64,000 nt of DNA from Winogradskyella sp. (GCF_013213835.1 NZ_JABSSU010000004.1:186001-250000); one strand, 5' to 3'. Counted from the first letter of the stretch, positions 17,783 to 26,960 are shown. Notes: generated by a model from the letters alone, not told the origin. Made by a program: numbers and translations.

Positions 17783-20145
17783 TGAATAAATATATTACGA
17801 TTGTTTTTCTGCTCTTCTGCTCTTTTTTTTGTTCTGCTCAAGAAAAAAATCAAAACGTTAGTTATACCAATCATCCAGTAAAAGATATTATTCAAGACAT
17901 CGAAGATGTTTTTCCTTTAAGATTTTCGTTTAATAATTCTGTTATAGAAAATAAAGTAGTTAGCTATAGTGGCACATTAAATTTAGATGTGTTACTCGAT
18001 ATTATTTCCGCTCAAGCCAGCCTCAACTTTGAATTTCTGGATAACGAAAATGTTATTATTAAACCTATTAATGAAGATAAACTTAGTGCTACCCAAAAGC
18101 TTGATGAAGTATTATTGGTTTCAGAATATCTGACGTCTGGTTTTAACCAAAATAAGAAAGATGGCTCTATATCGCTTTCGCCAAAAAAAATAGGTGTACT
18201 TCCAGGTCTTATTGAAGCAGATGTATTGCAGAGCTTGCAGTTAATTCCTGGAATATCTAGCCCAACAGAATCTGCAACAAATCTACATATTCGAGGTGGC
18301 ACACCAGACCAAAACCTAGTACTTTGGGATGGTATAAAAATGTACCATCAAGGTCATTTATTTGGAATGATTTCTGCATTTAATCCTTATATAACAGAAC
18401 GTGTAGACGTTTATAGAAGTGGTGTAAGCGCAAAATATGGCGACCGTATTTCTGGTGTTATAGACATGCAATCTTCTAACGATATTTTATATAAAACGTC
18501 TATAGGTTTTGGCTCTAATCTCTTAACTGCAGATATTTTTGTTAAGACACCGATTATTAAAGACAAGTTGGGTATTCTTATTTCTGGAAGACGTGCTTTA
18601 ACTGATGTTTTTGATTCACCTACTTTTAGTCAGATTGGTGATAAAGTATTTCAAAATACAAAAATAGAAGAGTCCAATAACCTTCAAGAAGAAGAGGAGT
18701 TAACTATTCTTAAAGATAAATTCTATTTTACAGACTTTAACCTTAAAGCCTTATGGCAAGTTTCAAACCATCATCAAATTACCTTTAGCGGCTTATTAGT
18801 AGATAATACTTTAGATTATGCCAATATTGATGAATTTGACCAATCATCCTCAGATAAGTTAGATTTAACAAATAGTGGTTTTAGTTTATCTTCAGAGCAC
18901 TATTTAAATAAAAAATGGTCTTTAAGCAGTAGTTTTCATTATTCAAATTATGAATCTCAATATATCTTGAATGAAATCCAACTTGAAGAAGAAGACAATG
19001 GTTTTAATAGATTAAATACGGTTAAAGATATTGGTTTCACCTTACAATCTTCTCACAGTATTAATTCTAATTCTAGCATAAATCTTGGATTAGATTATAC
19101 AGACAGTGATGTGGCGTTTAATATTAATTTCTTGGAAGAAGATGAGCAAGACGAAATACAACAAAGTCGTATTCAGGTCTTAAGTGCTTTTGCTGAATAT
19201 GATTATTCAAAAACAAAATTTACCCTAAAACCTAGTCTACGCTTTGTAACTTTTTCAAAAATTAATAAAACCTATTTAGAACCTCGCTTCTATGCAGATT
19301 ATAAACTAAGCGAAGCATTTACCATTAAATCTTCTGGTGAAATAAAAAATCAATCTGTTAGTCAATTAGTAAGTTTAGAATTTAATGATTTAGGCTTAGA
19401 TGACAACATTTGGACCTTGGCAGATGAAGATGAAGATATTCCTGTACTTAACAGCAAACAGATTACTACTGGTTTCTTAATTAACCATAACGGCTGGAAA
19501 ATAGATGTTGAAGGGTATTACAAGTATAATAAAGGAATTACTTCTTTTACACGTGGTTTTAACAGCTCTTCTATAGAAGATAATTATACATCTGGCACAA
19601 GTGTTGTTTACGGTATAGATATATTGATTAAAAAGCGAATAAAGCGTTTTAGAACATGGTTAAGTTATTCTTTAAGCAAAACTGATTTCAATTTTAGTGA
19701 CATACAATCTTCAAAATTTTCGGGGAATTTTGACCAAACTCATGTGCTTTCAGTTTCTGGAAGTTACAAGTTTAAACAATTACAAGTGTCATTAGGATGG
19801 AATATCGCTACAGGGAAACCTTTTTCATCACCTTCTGGCATTGACACTTTTCAAAATGAAAGCAATGAAACCGAAAACGTCTTAGTATATCAACAACAAA
19901 ACGATAACAGACTAAACACTTATCATCGTTTAGACGCCAGTCTTTTATATGATTTTAAACTAGGAGCAACAAACAAAGTAAAGGCAAGAATAGGATGTTC
20001 TGTGCTAAATATATACAACCAAAAAAATGAGCTTGATAAACTTTTTAATCTTGAACAGGACGAAAACGAACAACCTGAAATTGTACAACAAACGCTTTTA
20101 GGTTTGGGTATAACACCAAATTTGGTGTTTAGGATTTCGTTTTAG
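17782..20145 (+). CDS. TonB-dependent transducer with STN domain (FecA-like)
   Basis: 787 residues. A signal peptide (1-19) leads to an STN domain (about 24-92) that signals to FecR. A plug (about 140-235, with LHIRGGTPDQN and VSAKYGDRISGVID) and a barrel ending in a terminal Phe (LVFRISF) follow. It lacks the carboxypeptidase-like domain that usually sits between STN and plug in Bacteroidota. The GTG start overlaps the fecR-like stop as TAGTG. It imports an unknown nutrient and reports its binding to the sigma factor. No SusD gene is adjacent, which argues against a glycan utilisation locus. Confidence 0.9.
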   Translation: MNKYITIVFLLFCSFFCSAQEKNQNVSYTNHPVKDIIQDIEDVFPLRFSFNNSVIENKVVSYSGTLNLDVLLDIISAQASLNFEFLDNENVIIKPINEDKLSATQKLDEVLLVSEYLTSGFNQNKKDGSISLSPKKIGVLPGLIEADVLQSLQLIPGISSPTESATNLHIRGGTPDQNLVLWDGIKMYHQGHLFGMISAFNPYITERVDVYRSGVSAKYGDRISGVIDMQSSNDILYKTSIGFGSNLLTADIFVKTPIIKDKLGILISGRRALTDVFDSPTFSQIGDKVFQNTKIEESNNLQEEEELTILKDKFYFTDFNLKALWQVSNHHQITFSGLLVDNTLDYANIDEFDQSSSDKLDLTNSGFSLSSEHYLNKKWSLSSSFHYSNYESQYILNEIQLEEEDNGFNRLNTVKDIGFTLQSSHSINSNSSINLGLDYTDSDVAFNINFLEEDEQDEIQQSRIQVLSAFAEYDYSKTKFTLKPSLRFVTFSKINKTYLEPRFYADYKLSEAFTIKSSGEIKNQSVSQLVSLEFNDLGLDDNIWTLADEDEDIPVLNSKQITTGFLINHNGWKIDVEGYYKYNKGITSFTRGFNSSSIEDNYTSGTSVVYGIDILIKKRIKRFRTWLSYSLSKTDFNFSDIQSSKFSGNFDQTHVLSVSGSYKFKQLQVSLGWNIATGKPFSSPSGIDTFQNESNETENVLVYQQQNDNRLNTYHRLDASLLYDFKLGATNKVKARIGCSVLNIYNQKNELDKLFNLEQDENEQPEIVQQTLLGLGITPNLVFRISF

Positions 20146-20162
20146 AATTAAGGATGTACAAT

Positions 20163-20708
20163 TCAAAGCCATTCAACCTTATCTCCAATTGAGCTTGGAA
20201 CGCGCTCCATTGAAGGTGTTTCAATATAGCCTAAGTAGAAAAAGCCTAAGCAGCGTTCACCTTCTTTTAGATCAAAAAACTCACCCATATATTCAATAAG
20301 TGCAGGTGAACTCCAATAACCGCCAAGTTCTAAATCTTGAGTTGCCAACCACAGGTTTTGAACAGCCATTGCTGTTGCTGCTATTTCTTCCCATTCTGGT
20401 ATAGTTTCATGTCGTTGCATACAAATCGCTATAACAGCTCCTGCTTTTGTAGGGTTGGTTTTTATTTTATTGTATTTAAAATCTGAGAATTTTGGAGTTG
20501 TACTTTTGAACTTTTCTGCAAGAAATTCGCCAAGCTTTATTTGAGATTCACCAAGCACTACTTTAAATCGCCATGGTTCTGTTTTTCTGTGCGTTGGTGC
20601 CCAATTCGCTGCTTCTAATATTTGTTCTATTTTCCATTTTTCAACAGTTTTGTCTGAAAATTGATTAGTATAAACAGAACGTCTTTTCTTTATAGTATCT
20701 AAAATCAT
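20163..20708 (-). CDS. Nitroreductase family protein
   Basis: 181 residues, an FMN-dependent oxidoreductase of the compact (YdjA-like) nitroreductase type. The N-terminal IKKRRSVYTNQFSDK and the WAPTHRKTEPWRF motif position the flavin phosphate, and the AVQNLWLATQDLELGGYWSSPA segment forms the flavin-binding core. It reduces nitroaromatics or quinone-like compounds with NAD(P)H; the natural substrate is unknown. It ends convergently with the TonB transducer and has its own promoter upstream. Confidence 0.88.
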   Translation of the reverse strand: MILDTIKKRRSVYTNQFSDKTVEKWKIEQILEAANWAPTHRKTEPWRFKVVLGESQIKLGEFLAEKFKSTTPKFSDFKYNKIKTNPTKAGAVIAICMQRHETIPEWEEIAATAMAVQNLWLATQDLELGGYWSSPALIEYMGEFFDLKEGERCLGFFYLGYIETPSMERVPSSIGDKVEWL

Positions 20709-20724
20709 ATCACCTTTTTTAAAG

Positions 20725-20757
20725 CAAATTTACTGTAATTTGAATTGGTAAAGCCAA
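20725..20757 (-). promoter_or_regulatory. Promoter for the nitroreductase gene
   Basis: On the minus strand a TTG (20755-20757) is followed after 22 bases by TAAATTTG (20725-20732). This fits the flavobacterial TTG-N17-23-TAnnTTTG rule. The ATG starts 17 bases downstream. Confidence 0.5.
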
Positions 20758-20912
20758 GTTTTTTATGCCTATCACTGTGCATTCAATTTGGATGTAAAAA
20801 AGGTTAGTTGAGACTATATAATTAAGTTATTAACTATTCTATTAAGAAAAGCTTAAAAAATGCATTTCATCGACAATATTTGCGTTTAAAAGACGTTTTT
20901 TAACTAAATAAA

Positions 20913-20943
20913 TTGGGTGACAATAGTTTTTTTTATACTTTTG
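20913..20943 (+). promoter_or_regulatory. Promoter for the proline-rich small protein
   Basis: TTG (20913-20915), 20 bases, then TACTTTTG (20936-20943), matching TTG-N17-23-TAnnTTTG. The ATG at 20981 follows after a leader of about 30 bases. The rest of the 20709-20980 gap is AT-rich and shows no gene. Confidence 0.55.
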
Positions 20944-20980
20944 GCCCTTGATTTGATATATATACCGCATTATTAACATC

Positions 20981-21187
20981 ATGCACAACAACAATAAATT
21001 TGCCCTAGTGTTGCTAATTTTAGTAAGCTTTGCTTCTAATGCTCAAACAGTAACACCTCCACCTCCACCTACTGGACCTCCACCACCAGGGTTTCCTATT
21101 GATAGTGGTATTCTTATTTTGTTTGTTTTTGCCTTTTTATTTGGAATATATAAAGCAAGTAAGTTTTCAAAAAAATCAGTGTCTTAA
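20981..21187 (+). CDS. Proline-rich small membrane protein
   Basis: 68 residues. A signal peptide (about 1-20, FASNAQ) is followed by a polyproline stretch (25-39), then PIDSG, one hydrophobic helix (about 43-60) and a basic tail (KASKFSKKS). Flavobacteriia have many small secreted proteins with a C-terminal 'PID' plus helix plus Lys-rich tail, but their function is not known to me. A good promoter precedes it. Its 3' end overlaps the convergent ribE gene by 12 bases. Confidence 0.7.
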   Translation: MHNNNKFALVLLILVSFASNAQTVTPPPPPTGPPPPGFPIDSGILILFVFAFLFGIYKASKFSKKSVS

Positions 21188-21766
21188 TTCATTTAAGCGC
21201 TTTACATATTTTCCAATCACATCAAATTCTAAATTAACAATGTCACCTACATTGAGGTGCTTAAAGGTAGTATGATTATAAGTGTAAGGTATAATAGCTA
21301 CGGAAAAGCTATTTAATTTAGAGTTCACTACCGTCAAACTCACACCATTAATCGTTATTGAGCCTTTTTCAATTGTAACATTGCTTAAACTTGGGTCGTA
21401 TTCAAAGGTATATATCCAACTTCCGTTTTCCTCTTGCACTTCTGTACATGTAGCTGTTTGATCAACATGACCCTGAACAATGTGACCATCTAATCGATCC
21501 CCTAATTTCATAGCGCGCTCTAGATTAATGGCATCACCTACAGATAATCGTCCAATATTGGTTTTATCTAAGGTTTCCTTTATAGCTGTAACAACATAAT
21601 TGTCTTTATCAATACTTACCACAGTTAAACAAACACCATTATGAGCAACACTTTGATCAATTTTTAGTTCGTCGGTAATAGAAGAACTTACCGTAAGATG
21701 TAGATTGGTGTTTTCTTGTTTTAGATCTTCAATTTTACCTAATTTTTCTATAATCCCTGTAAACAT
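21176..21766 (-). CDS. ribE: Riboflavin synthase, alpha subunit
   Basis: 196 residues, the normal length. It converts two molecules of 6,7-dimethyl-8-ribityllumazine to riboflavin. Two tandem lumazine-binding repeats are visible: MFTGIIEKLG..NGVCLTVV and DGHIVQGHVDQ..INGVSLTVVN. No FMN riboswitch is seen in the short upstream region. A TAACTTTG -7 box (minus strand, 21801-21808) lies 34 bases before the ATG. Confidence 0.97.
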   Translation of the reverse strand: MFTGIIEKLGKIEDLKQENTNLHLTVSSSITDELKIDQSVAHNGVCLTVVSIDKDNYVVTAIKETLDKTNIGRLSVGDAINLERAMKLGDRLDGHIVQGHVDQTATCTEVQEENGSWIYTFEYDPSLSNVTIEKGSITINGVSLTVVNSKLNSFSVAIIPYTYNHTTFKHLNVGDIVNLEFDVIGKYVKRLNELRH

Positions 21767-21800
21767 GCTATTTGTTTAAATTAAGTTAGATTTGCATTTA

Positions 21801-21808
21801 CAAAGTTA
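21801..21808 (-). promoter_or_regulatory. -7 promoter box for ribE
   Basis: Reads TAACTTTG on the minus strand, a match to TAnnTTTG, 34 bases before the ribE ATG. No convincing -33 element was found. Confidence 0.3.
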
Positions 21809-21866
21809 CTTACTTAAGAGTTGCCTTAAATCAATTTTAATAAAAAAATAGCATTATTAGAGTAGT

Positions 21867-22907
21867 ATGAAACATGAAGAAACAGTTGTAGTCGGGATTT
21901 CCATTGGTGATCTAAATGGTATTGGGCCAGAAATAGTGCTAAAAGCATACGAAGACCCCAGATCATTAGAACTAAGTACACCTGTGGTTTTTGCTTCTGG
22001 TAAAACAATGCAGTTTTTTAAAAATCAATTTAAGAGTAAAATTAATCTCTTTAATATTGATAGTGCTGACAAATTAGTTCACGGTAAGTTTAATGTAGTT
22101 AATGTTTGGAAAGAGCCTGTGAAAATTGAATTTGGTAAAGAAGATAAAAAAATAGGTTCTTATGCTATTAAATCTTTGGAAGCGGCAACAAATGCTTTGA
22201 AAAATGGTAAAGTAGATGTCTTAGTCACAGCTCCAATTAATAAGCACAATATTCAATCTGAAAAATTTAATTTTCCTGGACACACCAATTATTTGGCAAA
22301 ATCACTCAATGGAAAAAGTTTGATGTTTATGGTGTCCGAAGGATTACGCGTAGGGCTTTTAACAGACCACGTACCACTTAAAGACGCTTCAGAACATATA
22401 AATGAAGACCTTATAAGAGAGAAGTTAGAGACTGTAATAACCTCACTAAAACAAGATTTTAGAATTAGAAAACCTAAAGTTGCAGTATTAGCTATAAATC
22501 CTCATGCTGGTGACAATGGAGTTATAGGTGAAGAAGATGATACGGTATTAAAACCTGCTCTTGAAAAAATACGAGCTGAAGGCCATTTAGTGTATGGGCC
22601 ATATTCTGCTGACAGCTTTTTTGGTTCTAACACATATAAGAGTTTCGATGCCATTATTGCATCATATCACGATCAAGGTTTAATTCCTTTTAAAACCATA
22701 ACATTTGGTCAAGGTGTAAATTTTACAGCAGGTTTAGATAAAGTGAGAACATCACCAGATCACGGTACTGCTTATGAAATTGCCGGCAAAAACAAGGCTG
22801 ATGCAGGTTCTTTTATACAAGCAATAGAGACAGCCATTCAGATTTTCAAGAATAGAACAGAGTATTTACACTATAGTAAAAGCCCTCTAAAAAAGGTGTC
22901 AAAATAG
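21867..22907 (+). CDS. pdxA: 4-hydroxythreonine-4-phosphate dehydrogenase
   Basis: 346 residues. It performs the NAD-dependent oxidation of 4-phosphohydroxy-threonine in DXP-dependent vitamin B6 synthesis. Family motifs present: ISIGDLNGIGPEI at the N-terminus, TAPINKHNI, FPGHTNYLA, NPHAGDNGVIGEED and YHDQGLIPFK, with metal-binding His residues in FPGHT, NPHAG and YHDQG. The gene diverges from ribE. Its stop lies at the left edge of a palindrome shared with the promoter region of the next cluster. Confidence 0.96.
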   Translation: MKHEETVVVGISIGDLNGIGPEIVLKAYEDPRSLELSTPVVFASGKTMQFFKNQFKSKINLFNIDSADKLVHGKFNVVNVWKEPVKIEFGKEDKKIGSYAIKSLEAATNALKNGKVDVLVTAPINKHNIQSEKFNFPGHTNYLAKSLNGKSLMFMVSEGLRVGLLTDHVPLKDASEHINEDLIREKLETVITSLKQDFRIRKPKVAVLAINPHAGDNGVIGEEDDTVLKPALEKIRAEGHLVYGPYSADSFFGSNTYKSFDAIIASYHDQGLIPFKTITFGQGVNFTAGLDKVRTSPDHGTAYEIAGKNKADAGSFIQAIETAIQIFKNRTEYLHYSKSPLKKVSK

Positions 22908-22932
22908 ATATGAACAAAAATTGTTAATATCT
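22906..22932. repeat. 27-base imperfect palindrome before the DUF177-rpmF-fabH-acc cluster
   Basis: AGATATGAACAA (22906-22917) and TTGTTAATATCT (22921-22932) pair with one mismatch around AAA. No T-run follows, so it is a poor terminator. It sits about 24-50 bases upstream of the -7 box at 22956, a plausible operator position. Confidence 0.5.
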
Positions 22933-22955
22933 GAGTGTAAATAAGGAAAAATTTA

Positions 22956-22963
22956 TATATTTG
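22956..22963 (+). promoter_or_regulatory. -7 promoter box for the DUF177-rpmF-fabH-acc cluster
   Basis: TATATTTG, a match to TAnnTTTG. Transcription would start near 22968, leaving an ATG at 22974 almost at the 5' end and the preferred ATG at 22986 with a leader of roughly 18 bases. This supports the later start. Confidence 0.5.
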
Positions 22964-22985
22964 CACGCTCAAAATGTGTGTGGTA

Positions 22986-23525
22986 ATGAAGGTATTAAAA
23001 GAATATAATATACCGTTTATAGGTCTAAAAGTAGGAGAACACCATTTTGATTTTGATGTAGAGAATACGTTCTTTCAAAATTTTGAGTATGATGAGTTTA
23101 ATGCAGTTGACATAAAAATTGACCTAAACTTTGTAAAGAAAACGACACTATTAGAGTTGTATTTTACAGCAACAGGTTTTGTAAATATCAATTGTGATTT
23201 AACTAACGAACCATATAACCAAACTATTGAAGATGAGTTTAAATTGGTTGTAAAGTTTGGCGAAGCGTACAATGATGATAATGAAGATATCTTAATTGTA
23301 CCTCATGGTGAGTACGAAATTAATGTTGCGCAATATATATATGAACTTATTGTGTTAGCTGTCCCAGCAAAACGGGTTCATCCAGGTATTGAAGACGGCA
23401 CATTAAAGTCAGATATACTTTCAAAATTAGAAGAATTAAGTCCTAATGTAGGCGAAGAGAAGAATGAATCAGAGGATATTGATCCTCGTTGGAATAATTT
23501 AAAGAAACTATTAACGGATAAATAA
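22986..23525 (+). CDS. DUF177 (YceD) family protein
   Basis: 179 residues from the ATG at 22986. An earlier ATG at 22974 would add only MCVV, and family members normally begin MK.L.EY.IPF, as here ([21 protein letters not shown]). The family is linked to 23S rRNA processing and almost always sits next to rpmF, as in this window (8 bases between them). The usual CxR..C signature is reduced here ([10 protein letters not shown]). It heads a cluster joining translation to fatty-acid synthesis. Confidence 0.88.
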   Translation: MKVLKEYNIPFIGLKVGEHHFDFDVENTFFQNFEYDEFNAVDIKIDLNFVKKTTLLELYFTATGFVNINCDLTNEPYNQTIEDEFKLVVKFGEAYNDDNEDILIVPHGEYEINVAQYIYELIVLAVPAKRVHPGIEDGTLKSDILSKLEELSPNVGEEKNESEDIDPRWNNLKKLLTDK

Positions 23526-23533
23526 CATTTAAA

Positions 23534-23737
23534 ATGGCACATCCAAAACGTAAAATATCTAGAACAAGAAGAGACAAGAGAAGAACTCACTATAAAGCTT
23601 CTGTGCCTCAAATAGCAACTTGCCCTACAACAGGTGAGCCACATTTATACCATAGAGCGCACTGGCACGAAGGAAAGTTATACTACAGAGGTCAGGTTTT
23701 AATAGACAATTCTGCAGAAGAAGAAAACTTAGCATAA
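23534..23737 (+). CDS. rpmF: 50S ribosomal protein L32
   Basis: 67 residues. The start [20 protein letters not shown] is diagnostic of L32. The later [22 protein letters not shown] keeps only one of the Cys residues of the zinc-binding form, so this is the Cys-poor form. It follows DUF177 closely and is followed by a terminator, so fabH may also be driven from a separate promoter. Confidence 0.97.
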   Translation: MAHPKRKISRTRRDKRRTHYKASVPQIATCPTTGEPHLYHRAHWHEGKLYYRGQVLIDNSAEEENLA

Positions 23738-23757
23738 GTATTATGCACGCATATAAG

Positions 23758-23785
23758 AAAACGCTCACTTGTGGGCGTTTTTTTT
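23758..23785 (+). terminator. Rho-independent terminator after rpmF
   Basis: AAAACGC (23758-23764) pairs with GCGTTTT (23775-23781), the stem extends into TCAC/GTGG, and a run of eight T follows. It separates rpmF from fabH. Confidence 0.8.
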
Positions 23786-23917
23786 ATTTAAATTTTCTGA
23801 ATAGGGCAAAAACCACTTTATTTGTATAATTATTTGCCAAAAAGTGTTGAAAATCGGCTTAAAACTGCAAGTTTTGAGCATTTTTTTAATATTTGCTAAC
23901 TAAACTAACAGCTAATA

Positions 23918-24916
23918 ATGAGTAAAATCACAGCAGCTATAACTGGCGTTGGAGGTTATCTTCCTGAATATGTGTTGTCTAATCAAATATTAGAAACCAT
24001 GGTAGATACCAACGATGAGTGGATAACTACACGTACTGGTATTAAAGAAAGAAGAATACTTAAGGAAGAAGGTAAGGGCTCTTCATTTTTAGCAATAAAA
24101 GCAGCAGAAGATTTAATAAACAAAACAGGTGTAGACCCTAAAGACATCGACTTGGTAATTGTGTCTACGGCTACACCAGATATGAAAGCGGCTTCAACAG
24201 CAGCTTATACAGCGACACAAATAGGTGCAGTAAATGCATTTTCATATGATTTAGAAGCGGCATGTTCTAGTTTCCTTTTTGGGATGTCAACGGCTGCAGC
24301 TTACATAGAATCTGGTCGATACAAAAAAGTATTACTTATTGGCGCAGATAAGAATTCTTCAATGATTAATTATAAAGATAGAGCAACTTGTATCATTTTT
24401 GGTGATGGTGCAGGAGCTGTATTATTTGAACCAAATGACGAAGGACTAGGTTTACAGGACGAATTATTGAGAAGCAATGGAGAAGGAAGAGAATTCCTTC
24501 ATGCACAATATGGCGGTTCTTCGTATCCGATGACGCAAGAAGCTTTTGATGAAGATAAACACTTTGTTTTTCAAGATGGAAAAACGGTATTTAAAAATGC
24601 AGTGTTTAACATGGCAGATGTAGCTGAGCGTATTTTAAAAAGAAATAATCTTACCAATAACGATATTGCATGGTTAGCAGCGCATCAAGCAAATAAAAGA
24701 ATTATTGATGCAACAGCTAACAGAATAAATTTAGAGGAAGAAAAAGTAATGATGAATATCCAAAAATATGGAAATACTACATCAGCGACTTTACCTTTAC
24801 TTTTATATGACTATGAATCTCAACTAAAGAAAGGCGATAATATTATTTTCGCTGCCTTTGGTGGAGGATTTACATGGGGCTCAATTTATTTTAAGTGGGC
24901 TTACAACTCAAACTAA
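23918..24916 (+). CDS. fabH: Beta-ketoacyl-ACP synthase III
   Basis: 332 residues. It condenses acyl-CoA with malonyl-ACP to start fatty-acid synthesis. The Cys-His-Asn triad is visible: Cys116 (LEAACSSFLFG), His256 (AAHQANKRI) and Asn286 (KYGNTTSA). The C-terminal GGGFTWGSIYFKW is standard. It lies between rpmF and accB, the usual order in this phylum. The TAATATTTG sequence near 23888 may be its -7 box with one extra base. Confidence 0.96.
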   Translation: MSKITAAITGVGGYLPEYVLSNQILETMVDTNDEWITTRTGIKERRILKEEGKGSSFLAIKAAEDLINKTGVDPKDIDLVIVSTATPDMKAASTAAYTATQIGAVNAFSYDLEAACSSFLFGMSTAAAYIESGRYKKVLLIGADKNSSMINYKDRATCIIFGDGAGAVLFEPNDEGLGLQDELLRSNGEGREFLHAQYGGSSYPMTQEAFDEDKHFVFQDGKTVFKNAVFNMADVAERILKRNNLTNNDIAWLAAHQANKRIIDATANRINLEEEKVMMNIQKYGNTTSATLPLLLYDYESQLKKGDNIIFAAFGGGFTWGSIYFKWAYNSN

Positions 24917-24943
24917 AACTAACTAACAAATATTCTTAAAATT

Positions 24944-25429
24944 ATGGATTTAAAAGAAATTCAGAACTTAATTAGGTTTGTAGCTAAATCTGGCGCAAGC
25001 GAAGTTAAGTTAGAAATGGATGATGTTAAAATTACCATTAAAACAGGTTCAGAAAGTGAAACTACAATTGTTCAACAAGTACCTGTACAAGCAGCAGCAC
25101 CAGTTGTGCAACAAGCACCAGTTCCTGTAGCAGCTGCACCAGTAGCAGAAACTCCTGCACCAGCTGCACCAGCCGCTGATGATTCAAAATACATTACAAT
25201 TAAGTCACCAATTATCGGAACATTTTACCGTAAGCCTTCACCAGACAAACCAGTATTTGTTGAGGTAGGTACTGACGTAAAAGAAGGTGATGTATTATGT
25301 GTTATTGAGGCAATGAAGTTATTTAACGAAATAGAGTCTGAAATTTCAGGTAAAATCGTTAAAGTTCTTGTTGACGACGCTTCACCAGTTGAGTTTGACC
25401 AACCATTATTCTTGGTTGACCCATCTTAA
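24944..25429 (+). CDS. accB: Biotin carboxyl carrier protein of acetyl-CoA carboxylase
   Basis: 161 residues. An N-terminal domain (MDLKEIQNLIRFVAKSGASE) is followed by an Ala/Pro/Gln-rich flexible linker (about 44-78) and the biotinyl domain, with the biotin-accepting Lys125 in EAMKLFNEI. It carries carboxybiotin from AccC to the carboxyltransferase. The carboxyltransferase genes are not in the window. A hairpin lies between this gene and accC. Confidence 0.97.
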   Translation: MDLKEIQNLIRFVAKSGASEVKLEMDDVKITIKTGSESETTIVQQVPVQAAAPVVQQAPVPVAAAPVAETPAPAAPAADDSKYITIKSPIIGTFYRKPSPDKPVFVEVGTDVKEGDVLCVIEAMKLFNEIESEISGKIVKVLVDDASPVEFDQPLFLVDPS

Positions 25430-25446
25430 TTTTAGAACAATTAGAG

Positions 25447-25473
25447 GTTTAGATGTATAGAAGACATCTAAAC
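25447..25473 (+). repeat. Perfect hairpin between accB and accC
   Basis: GTTTAGATGT (25447-25456) and ACATCTAAAC (25464-25473) pair perfectly around the 7-base loop ATAGAAG. No T-run follows, so it is more likely an mRNA-stability or processing element than a terminator. Confidence 0.5.
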
Positions 25474-25508
25474 ATTTCAATTATCTAACTAATCTAAAAT
25501 ACCTAAAG

Positions 25509-26858
25509 ATGTTTAAAAAAATATTAATAGCTAATAGAGGTGAAATAGCACTACGTGTTATTAGAACCTGTAAAGAAATGGGTATCAAAACGGTATCTGT
25601 TTACTCTACTGCGGATGCAGATAGTTTGCATGTTAAGTTTGCAGACGAAGCTGTATGTATTGGTCCAGCACCAAGTAGCGAGTCTTATTTAAAGATGGCT
25701 AACATTATTGCTGCTGCAGAAATTACCAATGCAGATGCAATTCATCCAGGATATGGTTTCTTATCAGAAAACGCTAAGTTTTCTAAGATTTGTGAAGAGC
25801 ATGGTATTAAATTTATCGGTGCTTCTGAAGAAATGATTTCAAAAATGGGAGACAAGGCTACAGCAAAGGCAACTATGAAAGCTGCTGGTGTGCCATGTGT
25901 TCCAGGAAGTGATGGTATTATTGCAGACTTTGAAGAATGCGAAAAACTAGCTGTTGAAGTTGGTTATCCGGTAATGCTAAAAGCAACTGCTGGTGGTGGT
26001 GGAAAAGGTATGCGTGCCGTTTGGAAACCAGAAGACTTAAAGCCAGCATGGGATTCTGCAAGACAAGAATCTAAAGCAGCCTTCGGAAATGATGATATGT
26101 ACATGGAAAAGCTTATCGAAGAGCCAAGACATATCGAAATTCAGGTTGTAGGAGATTCTACAGGTAGAGCTTGTCATTTATCAGAAAGAGATTGTTCAGT
26201 ACAACGAAGACATCAAAAGTTAACAGAAGAGGTGCCTTCACCTTTTATGACGGACGAGCTTAGAGATAAAATGGGTAAAGCTGCTGTAAAAGCTGCAGAA
26301 TATATAAAGTACGAAGGTGCAGGAACGGTTGAATTCCTAGTAGATAAGCACAGAAACTTCTACTTTATGGAAATGAATACACGTATCCAAGTTGAGCATC
26401 CAATTACTGAACAAGTTATAGATTTTGACCTTATTAGAGAGCAAATTCTTGTGGCTGCAGGTGTGCCAATTTCGGGTAAAAACTATACACCAAACTTGCA
26501 TTCTATAGAATGTAGAATCAATGCCGAAGACCCGTTTAACGACTTTAGACCGTCACCAGGTAAGATTACTACATTACATGCGCCAGGTGGACACGGAGTG
26601 CGTTTAGACACGCATGTGTATGCAGGTTATAGCATTCCACCAAACTATGATTCTATGATTGCCAAGTTGATTACAACAGCTCAAACCAGAGAAGAAGCAA
26701 TCAACAAAATGAAGCGTGCATTAGACGAGTTTGTAATTGAAGGTATTAAAACAACCATTCCTTTCCACAGACAATTAATGGACCATCCAGACTATTTAGC
26801 AGGTAATTACACCACTAAATTTATGGAAGACTTTGAAATGCAAAAGGAAGAAGAATAA
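25509..26858 (+). CDS. accC: Biotin carboxylase subunit of acetyl-CoA carboxylase
   Basis: 449 residues, the normal length. It carboxylates biotin on AccB using ATP and bicarbonate. ATP-grasp motifs are present: [12 protein letters not shown] (glycine-rich loop), [25 protein letters not shown] and [15 protein letters not shown] for metal binding and catalysis. It is preceded by accB and followed by a strong terminator, so it closes the lipid cluster. Confidence 0.98.
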   Translation: MFKKILIANRGEIALRVIRTCKEMGIKTVSVYSTADADSLHVKFADEAVCIGPAPSSESYLKMANIIAAAEITNADAIHPGYGFLSENAKFSKICEEHGIKFIGASEEMISKMGDKATAKATMKAAGVPCVPGSDGIIADFEECEKLAVEVGYPVMLKATAGGGGKGMRAVWKPEDLKPAWDSARQESKAAFGNDDMYMEKLIEEPRHIEIQVVGDSTGRACHLSERDCSVQRRHQKLTEEVPSPFMTDELRDKMGKAAVKAAEYIKYEGAGTVEFLVDKHRNFYFMEMNTRIQVEHPITEQVIDFDLIREQILVAAGVPISGKNYTPNLHSIECRINAEDPFNDFRPSPGKITTLHAPGGHGVRLDTHVYAGYSIPPNYDSMIAKLITTAQTREEAINKMKRALDEFVIEGIKTTIPFHRQLMDHPDYLAGNYTTKFMEDFEMQKEEE

Positions 26859-26862
26859 TATT

Positions 26863-26893
26863 AAAACTCCGAAATTTATTTTCGGAGTTTTTT
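26863..26893 (+). terminator. Rho-independent terminator after accC
   Basis: AAAACTCCGAAA (26863-26874) pairs perfectly with TTTCGGAGTTTT (26880-26891) around TTTAT, followed by further T. Confidence 0.85.
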
Positions 26894-26940
26894 GTCTTTG
26901 GGTGTTTCCCTATTGGGGTTTCGATACTCTCAATACTCAA

Positions 26941-26960
26941 TAGCGTCGGGCTATCCGCTA
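26941..26960. repeat. Dispersed intergenic repeat, first part
   Basis: ATAGCG and CGCTAT arms flank TCGGGCTATC (together about 26940-26961). I recall the CGGGCTATCCGCTATA string as common between genes in flavobacteria. Copy number cannot be tested here. Confidence 0.4.

Noticed and set aside
21767..21866. FMN riboswitch upstream of ribE
   Set aside because: The space is only 100 bases, is shared with pdxA, and lacks the RFN-element conserved pieces.
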